Shown one piece after another: positions 17,645 through 27,337 of a stretch of DNA of 64,000 bases. The notes under the pieces were generated by a model. That model made no database searches, had not been told where the DNA came from, and saw nothing but the letters and a program-made list of their open reading frames with translations. Each line of letters starts with the position of its first letter. Position 1 is the first letter of the stretch. A program made the translations under genes and the position numbers. Source of the stretch: Shinella sp. SUS2. Its GTDB lineage: Bacteria; Pseudomonadota; Alphaproteobacteria; Rhizobiales; Rhizobiaceae. Where the stretch lies: the NCBI RefSeq assembly GCF_001262505.1, contig NZ_KQ410723.1, positions 372,001-436,000 on the forward strand. Reading direction: 5' to 3'.

Positions 17645-18811
17645 ATGCCCGAGCGAACGGCGATCGAAGTTCAACCGGAAACCATTGCCGCGGCGCATGG
17701 GGTGGCAAGCGATACCGCCTTCGGCGCGGTGGCACCGCCGCTCTACCTTTCCACCACCTACGAGTTTGCGGATTTCGACACCCCGCGCGCCTATGACTAC
17801 GGCCGCGTCGGCAATCCGACGCGCGATCTGCTGGCGGATGCGATCAGCAAGCTGGAGGGCGGAGCCGGCGCGGTGATGGCGCCGAGCGGCATGGCCGCCG
17901 TCGATCTTCTCGTCGGGCGACTTCCCGCCGGCAGCCTGGTCCTTGCGCCGCACGACTGCTACGGCGGCACGATGCGCCTGCTCAAGGCGCGCGCCGCGCT
18001 CGGCCACCTCTCGCTGCGGCTGGTCGACCAGTCGGATCTCAACGCCTTCAAGGTGATGCTCTGGGACCATCCGGCGCTGGTGCTGATCGAGAGCCCGAGC
18101 AACCCGCTGATGCGGGTGGTGGATATCGCCGCCCTCTCCGCGCTGGCGAAGGCCGCCGGTGCGCACGTCGCCGTCGATAACACCTTCCTCTCGCCCGCCC
18201 TGCAAAAACCGCTGTCGCTCGGCGCCGACTATGTGCTGCATTCGACGACGAAGTTCCTCAACGGTCATTCGGACGTCATTGCCGGGGCGGTGATCGCCGC
18301 CGATGCGGGGGATGCCCGCGCCCTGAAGCACTGGGCCAACGTAACCGGCGCGACGGCCGCGCCCTTCGATTCCTGGCTGACGCTGCGCGGACTGCGGACC
18401 CTCTTTGCCCGCATGGCCGGGCAGGAGCGCAACGCCATGGCGATCGCCGAGCGGCTTTGCGCGCATCCTGCCGTTTCCCGGGTGCACTATCCGGGCCTTG
18501 CCGACCATCCCGACCATGCGCTCGCCGCCCGCCAGCAGCAGGGGTTCGGCGCGATGATGAGCTTCGAGCTTGCCGGCGGCGTCCCGGCGGTACGGGCCTT
18601 CGTGAAGAGGGTGCGCTGCTTCACCTTTGCCGAATCGCTCGGCGGCGTCGAAAGCCTCGTCGCCCACCCCGCCACCATGACCCATGTCGACATGGGCGTG
18701 GAGGCGCGCGGCAAGGCGGGCATCGGCGACGGGCTGCTCAGGCTTTCCGTCGGGCTCGAACATGTCGATGACCTGCTCACAGGGCTCGAGGCCGGCTTTT
18801 CAGGTTGCTGA
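17645..18811 (+). CDS. Cys/Met metabolism PLP enzyme (cystathionine gamma-synthase/lyase family)
   Basis: A 388-residue fold-type I PLP enzyme. The PLP lysine is Lys203 in LHSTTKFLNGHSD, the PLP-phosphate loop is PSGMAAV (about 80-86), and YDYGRVGNPT and VDNTFLSP are family signatures. It could act as cystathionine gamma-synthase, gamma-lyase or a sulfhydrylase; subgroups are not separable by eye. No SAM-II-type leader is visible in the 118 bp in front. The neighbour 57 bp downstream is a folate C1 enzyme, so a methionine or one-carbon link is possible. ATG is preceded by CGAGGAGCAG. Confidence 0.88.
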   Translation: MPERTAIEVQPETIAAAHGVASDTAFGAVAPPLYLSTTYEFADFDTPRAYDYGRVGNPTRDLLADAISKLEGGAGAVMAPSGMAAVDLLVGRLPAGSLVLAPHDCYGGTMRLLKARAALGHLSLRLVDQSDLNAFKVMLWDHPALVLIESPSNPLMRVVDIAALSALAKAAGAHVAVDNTFLSPALQKPLSLGADYVLHSTTKFLNGHSDVIAGAVIAADAGDARALKHWANVTGATAAPFDSWLTLRGLRTLFARMAGQERNAMAIAERLCAHPAVSRVHYPGLADHPDHALAARQQQGFGAMMSFELAGGVPAVRAFVKRVRCFTFAESLGGVESLVAHPATMTHVDMGVEARGKAGIGDGLLRLSVGLEHVDDLLTGLEAGFSGC

Positions 18812-18868
18812 CGCGTTTTCATTCGCAATCGCCCGCGCACACTCTACACTGTCGAAAGGGAGGGCACG

Positions 18869-19582
18869 ATGGAGGCCGATGACGACATTCCCGCGACTTT
18901 CGCCTCGCCGGCCTGCTTCATGCACGAAGTCGACCCGACCTATATGGGCCTGCCCGGCCCGCTCGACCGGCAGGCCTGGACGGACGTCAATCGCTGGCGC
19001 CGAAACGAACGCGAACGCCTGATCGCCGAGCGCCTCGCCGTGCCGGCCGAGCGGCGCGCGCAACAGGGCGAAGCCATCGCTGAAGGCATTCTCGCCGAGA
19101 TCGGCGATGTCGGGGGACGCATCGTCAGCGCCTACTGGCCCTTCCGCGGCGAGCCGGACCTGCGGCCGCTGCTTGCCGAGGTCGCAAGACGCGGCGGGCG
19201 CACGGCGCTACCCGTCGTCGTCGAGAAGGCGAGGCCGCTGGAATTCCATCTCTGGCAGGCGGGCGATCCGCTTTCCCGTGGCGTCTGGAACATCCCGATA
19301 CCGGCCGAGCAGAACCGCGTCCTGCCCGATATCGTGCTTTCGCCCGTCGTCGGCTACGATGCCGCCTGCTACCGGCTCGGCTATGGTGGCGGCTTCTTCG
19401 ACCGGACACTGGCGGCCATGCCGGCACGGCCGCGCGTCATCGGTCTCGGCTACAGCGCGGCACGACTTCCAACGATCTATCCGCAGCTGCACGACATTCC
19501 GATGGACCTGATCGTGACGGAAACCGGCATCGTGCGCCCCGCGCCTCAGGCGGGCGTTTCCACCGTGCGTGCATTGACATAG
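18869..19582 (+). CDS. 5-formyltetrahydrofolate cyclo-ligase family protein
   Basis: A 237-residue protein. The ATP/folate site signature is RLGYGGGFFDRTLA (about residues 170-183), with AYWPFRGEPD and WNIPIP upstream. It would convert 5-formyl-THF to 5,10-methenyl-THF at the cost of ATP. It is about 40 residues longer at the N-terminus than typical family members; the extra part (MEADDDIPATFASPACFMHE) precedes the usual basic helix WRRNERERLI. RBS GGGAGG. The 3' end runs 37 bases into the convergent transporter gene. Confidence 0.85.
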   Translation: MEADDDIPATFASPACFMHEVDPTYMGLPGPLDRQAWTDVNRWRRNERERLIAERLAVPAERRAQQGEAIAEGILAEIGDVGGRIVSAYWPFRGEPDLRPLLAEVARRGGRTALPVVVEKARPLEFHLWQAGDPLSRGVWNIPIPAEQNRVLPDIVLSPVVGYDAACYRLGYGGGFFDRTLAAMPARPRVIGLGYSAARLPTIYPQLHDIPMDLIVTETGIVRPAPQAGVSTVRALT

Positions 19583-20823
19583 AGCGCCCGGCCGGCAAAC
19601 CAGCCGTTGACCGCCGCGCCGAGGCCGAGCAGCACGAAGAGCACGGCACTCCAGGCAAAGCTGCCGGTCCAGCTGCGGATGAGGCCGACGACCAGTGGGC
19701 CGATGGCGGCAAGCAGATAGCCGACGCATTGCGCCATGCCGGACAGATGCGCCGCCACATGCGGATCGCGCGTGCGCAACACGATGACGGTGAGCGCCAC
19801 CGCGATCAGCCCGCCCTGCCCGATGCCCTGCAGCACCGCCCAGACCCAGACCGTGGACAGCGGCGCGAAAAGCAGGCCGAGAAGGGCGACGACGGCGAAG
19901 CCGCAAAGCACGACGTTGATCAGCCGCTGATCCTTGCCGCGCACGGCGATATGTGGCGCGACGAGGCAGGACGCGGCCTGCACCATGACGGAGACGGACA
20001 CGATGGCCCCGGCGGTGACGCCATCGAGCCCGCGCTCGCGCAGGATCGGCACCAGCCAGCCGAACACACAATAGGCGAGCGCCGATTGCAGCCCCATGAA
20101 GAGGGTGACCTGCCAGGCGAGCCTGTCGCGCCACAGCCCCTCGACCCGGAAGCCCGAGCGTTTGACTTGCGAGCGCGTCGCCAGCACCTGCGGCAGCCAC
20201 AGGAAGCCGACGATGAGCGCCGGCAGCGCCCAGACCGCAAGTGCCCCGTCGAGCGAACCGCCCAGCGCGTGCTCGATCGGCAAGGTCAGGCCGGCAGCGC
20301 TCGCCGCGCCGGCGCAGAGCGCCATCGTGTACCAGCCGGTCATCAGCGCCGCCTTGTCGGGAAAATCGCGCTTGACGAGGCCCGGCAGCAGCACGTTGCC
20401 GACTGCGATGCAGGCACCGGCAAGCGCCGTGCCGAGGAAGAGCAGCGGAATCGAGGAGAGGCCGCGCAGCGCCGTGCCGAGCGCCAGCAGGAAGACGACG
20501 AGGAGCAGCGTGCGCTCCGTGCCGATGCGCTGGGCAAGGCGCGGCGCCAGCGGCGAGAACAGGCCGAGGCAGACGACCGGCAGCGTCGTCAGGAGGCTGG
20601 CACCCGTAGCCGAAAGGCCGAGCGTGTCACGGATTTCCGGCAACAGCGCCGAAGCGCTGGAAAAGACCGGCCGCAGGTTGAAGGCGATGAGCACGAGGCT
20701 GGCGCCGAGCAGGAAGCGCGTGACGGCGGCCTTCGGACGCTGCGGCTCGGGCGTCGGCACGCTGTCGGCTTCGGCATCGATCAGGTCGATCGAGCCGGGA
20801 TCGTTCTTGGCAAGATAGGTCAT
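19546..20823 (-). CDS. MFS transporter, CynX/NimT (cyanate/nitroimidazole) type
   Basis: A 425-residue permease with 12 predicted membrane helices. The segment SLVLIAFNLRPVFSSASALLPEI at helix 1 is the characteristic start of the CynX/NimT branch, and the helix 2-3 loop APRLAQRIGTERTL follows the MFS pattern. Substrate is not predictable; the family includes cyanate and 2-nitroimidazole exporters. The ATG overlaps the stop of the GntR gene by 4 bases, so both are one operon under the palindromic operator upstream. Confidence 0.87.
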   Translation of the reverse strand: MTYLAKNDPGSIDLIDAEADSVPTPEPQRPKAAVTRFLLGASLVLIAFNLRPVFSSASALLPEIRDTLGLSATGASLLTTLPVVCLGLFSPLAPRLAQRIGTERTLLLVVFLLALGTALRGLSSIPLLFLGTALAGACIAVGNVLLPGLVKRDFPDKAALMTGWYTMALCAGAASAAGLTLPIEHALGGSLDGALAVWALPALIVGFLWLPQVLATRSQVKRSGFRVEGLWRDRLAWQVTLFMGLQSALAYCVFGWLVPILRERGLDGVTAGAIVSVSVMVQAASCLVAPHIAVRGKDQRLINVVLCGFAVVALLGLLFAPLSTVWVWAVLQGIGQGGLIAVALTVIVLRTRDPHVAAHLSGMAQCVGYLLAAIGPLVVGLIRSWTGSFAWSAVLFVLLGLGAAVNGWFAGRALYVNARTVETPA

Positions 20824-21497
20824 GACATCAGCAACCGGTCGAGGGCGGAAAGGACGGGTGCCATGAAGCGGCGGACGGCGGCATCGGCAGCGTCCGGACT
20901 GCCGCTCTCGATGGCATCGACGATGGCGACATGCGCGGCCATGTCGGGTTCCGGCAACTCCTGGCCAAGGGTCGCATCGATGGTTTCAGCAATCAGCGTC
21001 GAGAAGAAATCGTACATGCCGATCAGCACCACGTTCTGCGAGGCGGCGACCACGGCCTGATGGAAGGCGAAATCGCGCGCAATGAAACCGGCCTTGTCAC
21101 CACTGCCGTAGTCGCCACGGGCGGCCAGCAGGGCCCGAAGTCCCGCAATGACGGCCGGCGTGTGGCGCAGCGCCGCAAGCCGCGCGGCCTCCGCATCCAG
21201 CGCCAGCCGCGCCTCGAACTGGTCGCGTAGCCCCGCGCGCCGGGCCATACCGAGCGGGCGCACGGTATCGGCCGTCGAGAGCACGTAGGTGCCGGAGCCC
21301 TGCCGGGTTTCGAGATAACCCTGCGAGACGAGCACGCGCACGGCCTCGCGCACCGTGCCGCGGCTGACGGAGAGCATGGCCGAGAGCGCCGCTTCGTTCG
21401 GCAGCTTCTCGCCCACCGTCCAGCGATGCTCCAGGATTTCGGTACGGATCGCCTCGACGGCGGTGTCGGCGAGATTGGTCTTGCTGAGGGCGCGCAT
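20820..21497 (-). CDS. GntR-family (FadR/FCD type) transcriptional regulator
   Basis: A 225-residue regulator. The N-terminal winged HTH covers about residues 10-75 (LPNEAALSAMLSVSRGTVREAVRVL, then GYLETRQGSGTYV) and an all-helical FCD effector domain follows (ARDFAFHQAVVAAS, metal-ligand-like His). ATG 21497 is chosen; an in-frame GTG at 21509 would lie within the operator, and neither has a clear Shine-Dalgarno. Directly upstream is a perfect 29 bp palindrome, the expected binding site. It probably represses itself and the MFS gene until an acid ligand binds (inference). Confidence 0.85.
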   Translation of the reverse strand: MRALSKTNLADTAVEAIRTEILEHRWTVGEKLPNEAALSAMLSVSRGTVREAVRVLVSQGYLETRQGSGTYVLSTADTVRPLGMARRAGLRDQFEARLALDAEAARLAALRHTPAVIAGLRALLAARGDYGSGDKAGFIARDFAFHQAVVAASQNVVLIGMYDFFSTLIAETIDATLGQELPEPDMAAHVAIVDAIESGSPDAADAAVRRFMAPVLSALDRLLMS

Positions 21498-21504
21498 GGA
21501 TTCA

Positions 21505-21533
21505 ATCACAAAGTCATCAGATGACTTTGTGAT
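21505..21533. promoter_or_regulatory. 29 bp perfect palindromic operator before GntR-MFS
   Basis: Arms ATCACAAAGTCATC and GATGACTTTGTGAT are exact reverse complements around a single central A at 21519. It begins 8 bases before the regulator's ATG, so a bound repressor would block transcription or initiation. Likely site of the adjacent GntR protein. Confidence 0.75.
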
Positions 21534-21563
21534 TATCTCTCTTTCCTCGGACCGTCAAAGGGA

Positions 21564-21593
21564 ATCGGCCAGCCCATCTACGAGCCGGCCGAT
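21564..21593 (-). terminator. Putative terminator region between GntR and aminopeptidase P genes
   Basis: Inverted repeat ATCGGCC / GGCCGAT (21564-21570, 21587-21593) with a 16-base interior that can pair further. On the minus strand it is followed by TCCCTTTGA. It lies 22 bases after the stop of the aminopeptidase P gene, the last gene of the transporter operon. Confidence 0.45.
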
Positions 21594-21614
21594 GATGCGT
21601 GGCAGATAAAATCC

Positions 21615-23420
21615 TTAGCCGGCCATAATGGGCGTTGTACGGGCCGCCAGCCAGTCGGCGACCTCCGGCTCCAGCAAGCCATCCATCGCCGCGGCGACCT
21701 CGGCGTGGTAGACATCGAGCCAATGGCGCTCGGCCTCCGTCAGGCTGCCGAGATCGGCAAGGCGCAGATCGATCGGCACCAGCGTCAGCGTCCGGAAACG
21801 AAGGAAACCGTCCGTATCGGCGACGACTTCCACCTGGTTTTCGATGCGGATGCCGTATTCGCCGGCCTTGTAGTAGCCGGGCTCGATCGTCGTCACCATG
21901 CCGGGGGCGAGCACGATCTCGTTGATGCGGCGGTCGAAGCGCTGTGGCTGCTCGTGAACCGAAAGGAAATGGCCGACACCGTGGCCGGTCCCATGGTCGT
22001 AGTCGAGACCGAGATCCCAGAGCGGGCGCCGGGCAAAAGCATCGACCTGATGACCGCAGGTGCCGACGGGGAATTTCAATGACATCATCGAGATGAAACC
22101 CTTCAGCACGGCGGTGTAGCTGCGCCGGACATCCTCGCCGACAGGCGCGAATGCGGTGGTGCGCGTGGCGTCTGTCGTGCCGGAAAGATACTGGCCGCCG
22201 GAATCGAGCAGATAGACACTCTTGGCGGAGATCGGCGCGTTGCTCGCGGCGCTCGCCGCATAGTGGCACATGGCGGCATGGCCGGCGGCCGCCGAGATGG
22301 AGCGGAAGCTCGGCTCGACGAAGATCTCGGACATCTGCCGGAAGGCGAGGATGCGCTCTTCCGCCTCCAGCTCGGTTATCGGCCGGCCGCCCGCTTCACG
22401 TTCGGCTGCGTGCCGTTCCAGCCAGGCGAAGAAGCGGATCCAGGCCGCGCCGTCGAGGCGGTGGCAGTCGCGGAAGCCGGCAAGCTCGACCGGGTTCTTG
22501 ACCATCTTGGCAAGCGTGACGGGGCTGCGGGCAAGCCGCACCGTGCCGCCTGCCGACCGCACCGCATGGGCGACGGCCGATGGCGCGAAGGCCGGATCGA
22601 GCAGCAGGGTGCGGCCGGGCGCAGCGGCGCGAGCGCGCTCGATCAACGTTTCCGGCGCAGCCATGGTCACGCCATCGAGCTCGAAATCGGCAAGATCGTT
22701 CGGCAGCTTGCGGTGATCGACCAGCCATTCGGCCGTGCCCGCCCGGTCGAAGATCAGGAAGGACTGCGGCATGGGATTGAAGGCGACATCGCTGCCGCGC
22801 ACGTTGAGGAACCAGGCAATGTTGTCCGGCTGGGTTTCGACGAGGAAGTCCGCGCCCTCCTTCGCCAGCATGGCGGCGATGCGCCCCTTCTTCTCAGCCA
22901 CCGCCTCACCGGCATGGGAAAGCGGAAAGGCCATGATCTTGCCGAGCGGACGTTCCGGCTGGTCGGCCCAGATCGCATCGACGAGATCGCCCGAGACCGG
23001 CACCCAGTGGCCGCCCGCGGCCTCGACGGAGATACGGCAATCCGCATCCCAGGTGGAGGGCAACAGCATGGCGTTGAAACCGACGCGCTCGCCGGAGCGC
23101 AGGTTCTTCGCCAGCCAGTCCTTCAACGGCGCATCGTAAAAATGCTCGATGGAGAACAGGTCCTGGTCGATCTCCTCGCGCACCTGCACCTGATAGCGAC
23201 CATCCACGAAGATCGCCGCGCGGTCGCGCATGACGATGGCAACGCCCGCCGAGCCGGAAAAGCCGGTGACATGGGCAAGGCGATTGTCATGGGCGGCGCA
23301 ATATTCGCCCTGGTGCTCGTCGAAGCGCGGAACGACATAGCCGTCGAGCCCTTCCTCCGCGAGTCTTGCGCGAAGGGCGGCGACGGGGCCGGCGGTCTGC
23401 GGCCGGGTTTTCGGGGTCAT
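21615..23420 (-). CDS. Aminopeptidase P family protein (Xaa-Pro aminopeptidase)
   Basis: A 601-residue M24B metallopeptidase with two creatinase-N-like domains and a pita-bread catalytic domain. Dinuclear metal ligands are visible: the Asp pair in YLLDSGGQYLSGTTDATR, His in GHGVGHFLSVHE, Glu in TTIEPGYY and Glu in GIRIENQVE. The length is that of the three-domain eukaryotic-type enzyme rather than the 440-residue E. coli PepP. It removes the N-terminal residue from peptides with proline in position two. It is the last gene of the peptide-transporter operon (33 bases after the second ATPase), so it probably trims imported peptides. ATG 23420 follows AAGGA; a 7-codon longer start is less likely. 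Confidence 0.92.
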   Translation of the reverse strand: MTPKTRPQTAGPVAALRARLAEEGLDGYVVPRFDEHQGEYCAAHDNRLAHVTGFSGSAGVAIVMRDRAAIFVDGRYQVQVREEIDQDLFSIEHFYDAPLKDWLAKNLRSGERVGFNAMLLPSTWDADCRISVEAAGGHWVPVSGDLVDAIWADQPERPLGKIMAFPLSHAGEAVAEKKGRIAAMLAKEGADFLVETQPDNIAWFLNVRGSDVAFNPMPQSFLIFDRAGTAEWLVDHRKLPNDLADFELDGVTMAAPETLIERARAAAPGRTLLLDPAFAPSAVAHAVRSAGGTVRLARSPVTLAKMVKNPVELAGFRDCHRLDGAAWIRFFAWLERHAAEREAGGRPITELEAEERILAFRQMSEIFVEPSFRSISAAAGHAAMCHYAASAASNAPISAKSVYLLDSGGQYLSGTTDATRTTAFAPVGEDVRRSYTAVLKGFISMMSLKFPVGTCGHQVDAFARRPLWDLGLDYDHGTGHGVGHFLSVHEQPQRFDRRINEIVLAPGMVTTIEPGYYKAGEYGIRIENQVEVVADTDGFLRFRTLTLVPIDLRLADLGSLTEAERHWLDVYHAEVAAAMDGLLEPEVADWLAARTTPIMAG

Positions 23421-23453
23421 GGCAGTGTCCTTGGATTGCAACGGAGAGGGATT

Positions 23454-24445
<992 letters not shown>

Positions 24446-24449
<4 letters not shown>

Positions 24450-25450
24450 TGGGCTGCCTCCCGTGCGGAGAAAAAGGCCGCGGCTTCGGGGAGCCGGTGG
24501 CAGGCGACGAGCCTCCCACCCGAAAGCGCGGCAAGCGGGGGCCGGACGTTCCGGCAATCAGGCCCGGCGACCGGGCAACGCGCCGTGAAGGCACAGCCCG
24601 CCGGCATGGCGGAGAGCGCAGGCGGCGCGCCGGGAATGGAATAGAGCGGCGTGCGCGGCGGCACGTCGCGCGGGATGGAGCGCAGGAGGCCGAGCGTATA
24701 GGGGTGTCGGGCGTCCCCGATCACCGCCGCCGTCTCGCCGGTCTCGCAAAGCCGTCCGCCATACATGACCGCGACGCGGTCGCAGGTCTCCGCCACCACC
24801 GCCATGTCATGGGTAACGAGGATCATCGCCATGCCGAGTTCCTCGGCGAGCGACTGGATAAGGCGAAGGATCTGGTCCTGGATCGTCACGTCGAGCGCCG
24901 TCGTCGGCTCGTCGGCAAGAAGCAGGCGCGGATTGGAGGCGAGCGCGATGGCGATCATCACCCGCTGGCGCATGCCGCCGGAAAATTCGTGCGGATAGTC
25001 GCCGAGCCGGCTGCGCGCGGCAGGAATACCGACCATGTCGAGCAATTCGACGGCGTGGGCCTTACGGGCGCGGGCGTCGAGATCCGTATGGGCGACGAGG
25101 TTTTCCTCGATCTGCAGGCCGACCGTCAAAAGCGGGTTGAGCGAGGACATCGGCTCCTGGAAGATCATGGCGATCTCTCGCCCGCGCACGGCCCGCAGGC
25201 GCGTCTCGTCCAGTGCGGCAAGATCGCGGCCCTTCCAGAGGATTTCCCCGAAGACCCGGCCGCGGGGCTGCACGATGCCGAGGATCGAGCGCAGCGTGAT
25301 GCTCTTGCCCGAGCCGGATTCGCCGACGAGGCCGAGGATCTCGCCTTCGCGGACCTCGAAGGAAACACCGTCGACGGCGACGAGGGGATGCGCGGCGGGA
25401 CCGAATTCGGTGCGCAGGTTCCGCACCGCAAGAACGACCGGTTTTTCCAT
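24446..25450 (-). CDS. Peptide-type ABC transporter, ATP-binding protein (DppD/OppD type)
   Basis: A 334-residue ABC ATPase with Walker [10 protein letters not shown], signature [15 protein letters not shown], Walker [13 protein letters not shown] and the H-loop LVTHDMAVV. It ends with the same Cys-rich extension ([17 protein letters not shown]). Pairs with the DppF-type subunit to power import. The ATG at 25450 lies one base after the stop of the permease gene and follows AAGGGAC; the in-frame ATG at 25489 is inside the permease gene and less likely. Confidence 0.9.
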
Positions 25451-25451
25451 G

Positions 25452-26318
25452 TCAGCGTCCCTTCGGGCGAAGCAGGTCCGCCAGTGCATCGCCGAGCAGG
25501 CTGAAGCCGAGGCCGGTGACGACGATGGCGATGCCGGGCATGAGGCTCATCCACCAGGCGGTCATCAGGAAGTTGCGGCCCTCCGCAATCAGCACGCCCC
25601 ATTCGGCGGCGGGCGGCTGGGCGCCGAGGCCGAGATAGCCGAGCGAAGAGCCGAGCAGGATGGCGAGCGCCATGTCGGTCATCCAGTAGACGATGACGGG
25701 GGAGATGGCGTTGGGCAAAAGATGGCGGAAGATGATGCGGGTATCGGAATAGCCGAGAACGCGGCCGGCGGCGGCATAGTCGTTCGCCTTCTGCGCCATG
25801 ATCTCCGCCCGCGTCAGCCGGGCATAATAGACCCAGTTCACGGCGGTGATTGCCACATACATGTTGACGAGGCCGGGGCCGAGCACGGCGACGATGGCGA
25901 TGACCAGAACGAGAAAGGGAAAGGTGATGATGGCATCGACACAGCGGCCGAAGATCATGTCCGCGACACCGCCGTAATAGCCGACGAAGGCGCCGACGGT
26001 GACCCCGATGAGAAGTGCGAAAATGGTGGCGAAGAAAGCCATCTGCATATCGACCGAATAGGCCCAGATGACGCGCGAGAGCATGTCGCGGCCGAAATTA
26101 TCGGTGCCGAAGGGATGGGCAAGGCTCGGCCCCTGCTGGATCGCGTTGAGATCGAAGGCCAGCGGGTCGTAGGGCGCAAGCACCCCGGGGAAGAGGGCGA
26201 GCGCCAGCGACAGGACGAGGATGGCAAAGCCGGTAACGAAGGCGGGCTTGGCGAAGGCGCGGGCAAGGAAGGCCTTGAGCCGCGAGGGTCTTGCCGCGGA
26301 AAGGGTGACGGTGCTCAT
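25452..26318 (-). CDS. Peptide-type ABC transporter, permease (DppC type)
   Basis: A 288-residue inner-membrane permease with about six helices: one near residues 25-45 (FVTGFAILVLSLALALFPG), the periplasmic loop HPFGTDNFGRDMLSRV typical of DppC/OppC, and the cytoplasmic EAA-type loop (NDYAAAGRVLGYSDTRIIFRH) that docks the ATPases. Its ATG overlaps the DppB-type gene by 4 bases. Confidence 0.92.
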   Translation of the reverse strand: MSTVTLSAARPSRLKAFLARAFAKPAFVTGFAILVLSLALALFPGVLAPYDPLAFDLNAIQQGPSLAHPFGTDNFGRDMLSRVIWAYSVDMQMAFFATIFALLIGVTVGAFVGYYGGVADMIFGRCVDAIITFPFLVLVIAIVAVLGPGLVNMYVAITAVNWVYYARLTRAEIMAQKANDYAAAGRVLGYSDTRIIFRHLLPNAISPVIVYWMTDMALAILLGSSLGYLGLGAQPPAAEWGVLIAEGRNFLMTAWWMSLMPGIAIVVTGLGFSLLGDALADLLRPKGR

Positions 26319-27256
26319 GACTGGCGAAGCCTCGGATCGAGCCAGGACTGCACGACATCCGTCAGGAGGAAGACGACGGAGACGAGCACGGCGAAGGTGA
26401 GCGTCAGCCCCTGGATCAGCGGATAATCGCGCGCGAAGATCGCCTCCAGCATCAGCCGGCCGACGCCCGGTACGGCAAAGACCGTCTCGGTCACCAGCGT
26501 GCCGCTCATCAGGTTGCCGATGGAAAGGCCGAGCAGGGTCACGGTGGAAACCATGGCGTTGCGCAGCACATGGCGCGTCATGATGATGCGCGGGGAAAGA
26601 CCCTTTGCGCGGGCGAACTGGACGTAGTCGGCATCCAGCACCTCGATCAGCGAGGCGCGCAGGTTTCGAAGGATGACCGCCGACGTGTAGAGCGCGACGG
26701 AAAGCGCCGGCAGGATGAGGTGGTAGAGATTGTCGAGGAAGCTCGTGCCGTAGCCGCCGACCGGAAAGAGGCGGAGCTTTGCGGCGAGCACCGTCAGCAG
26801 GAGGAGGCCGATATAGAAGACCGGCATCGACAGGCCCACCTGGAAGATGCTGCGGATCGCGATATCGGTCGCACCGTTGGCACGGGCGGCGGCAAGGAAG
26901 GCGAGCGGCCCGGCAAGACAGATGGCGAGCACGATGGAATAGAGCGCCAGGAAGATCGTCGTCGGCAGGCGGGCGAGGATGACCTCGGTGACCGGCGCCT
27001 TCAGCATGATCGAGCGGCCGAGATCGCCCGTCAGCGTATTCTTGACGAACACGCCGAACTGCACCGGCAACGGCTGGTCGAGGCCGAGATTGCGGCGGAT
27101 CTGCTCGATCTGCGCGTCGGTCGCCTTGGCCTCGGCCATGGCGATGGCCGGATCGCCCGGCAGGAGGCGCACGAGAAGGAAGATGAAGATCATCACCAGG
27201 AGGAAGGTGGGGATGATCTGCACCAGCCGCGCCAGAAGATAGGAAAGCGAAGGCAT
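26315..27256 (-). CDS. Peptide-type ABC transporter, permease (DppB type)
   Basis: A 313-residue permease beginning MPSLSYLLARLVQIIPTFLL, the typical DppB/OppB N-terminus, with RLLPGDPA after helix 1, the EAA loop (DYVQFARAKGLSPRIIMTRH) and GTLVTETVFAVPGVGRL near the C-terminus. ATG 27256 follows TTGAGG; the frame extends 12 codons upstream. It is separated from the binding-protein gene by 81 bp, enough for differential expression. Confidence 0.92.
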   Translation of the reverse strand: MPSLSYLLARLVQIIPTFLLVMIFIFLLVRLLPGDPAIAMAEAKATDAQIEQIRRNLGLDQPLPVQFGVFVKNTLTGDLGRSIMLKAPVTEVILARLPTTIFLALYSIVLAICLAGPLAFLAAARANGATDIAIRSIFQVGLSMPVFYIGLLLLTVLAAKLRLFPVGGYGTSFLDNLYHLILPALSVALYTSAVILRNLRASLIEVLDADYVQFARAKGLSPRIIMTRHVLRNAMVSTVTLLGLSIGNLMSGTLVTETVFAVPGVGRLMLEAIFARDYPLIQGLTLTFAVLVSVVFLLTDVVQSWLDPRLRQS

Positions 27257-27337
27257 GGATGAAACCTCAATGCCACCTGCCGCAGGCAACAAGGCATACG
27301 GCAGGCAACGTTCGAGCTGGTGTCGTCGGGTCTGGCA

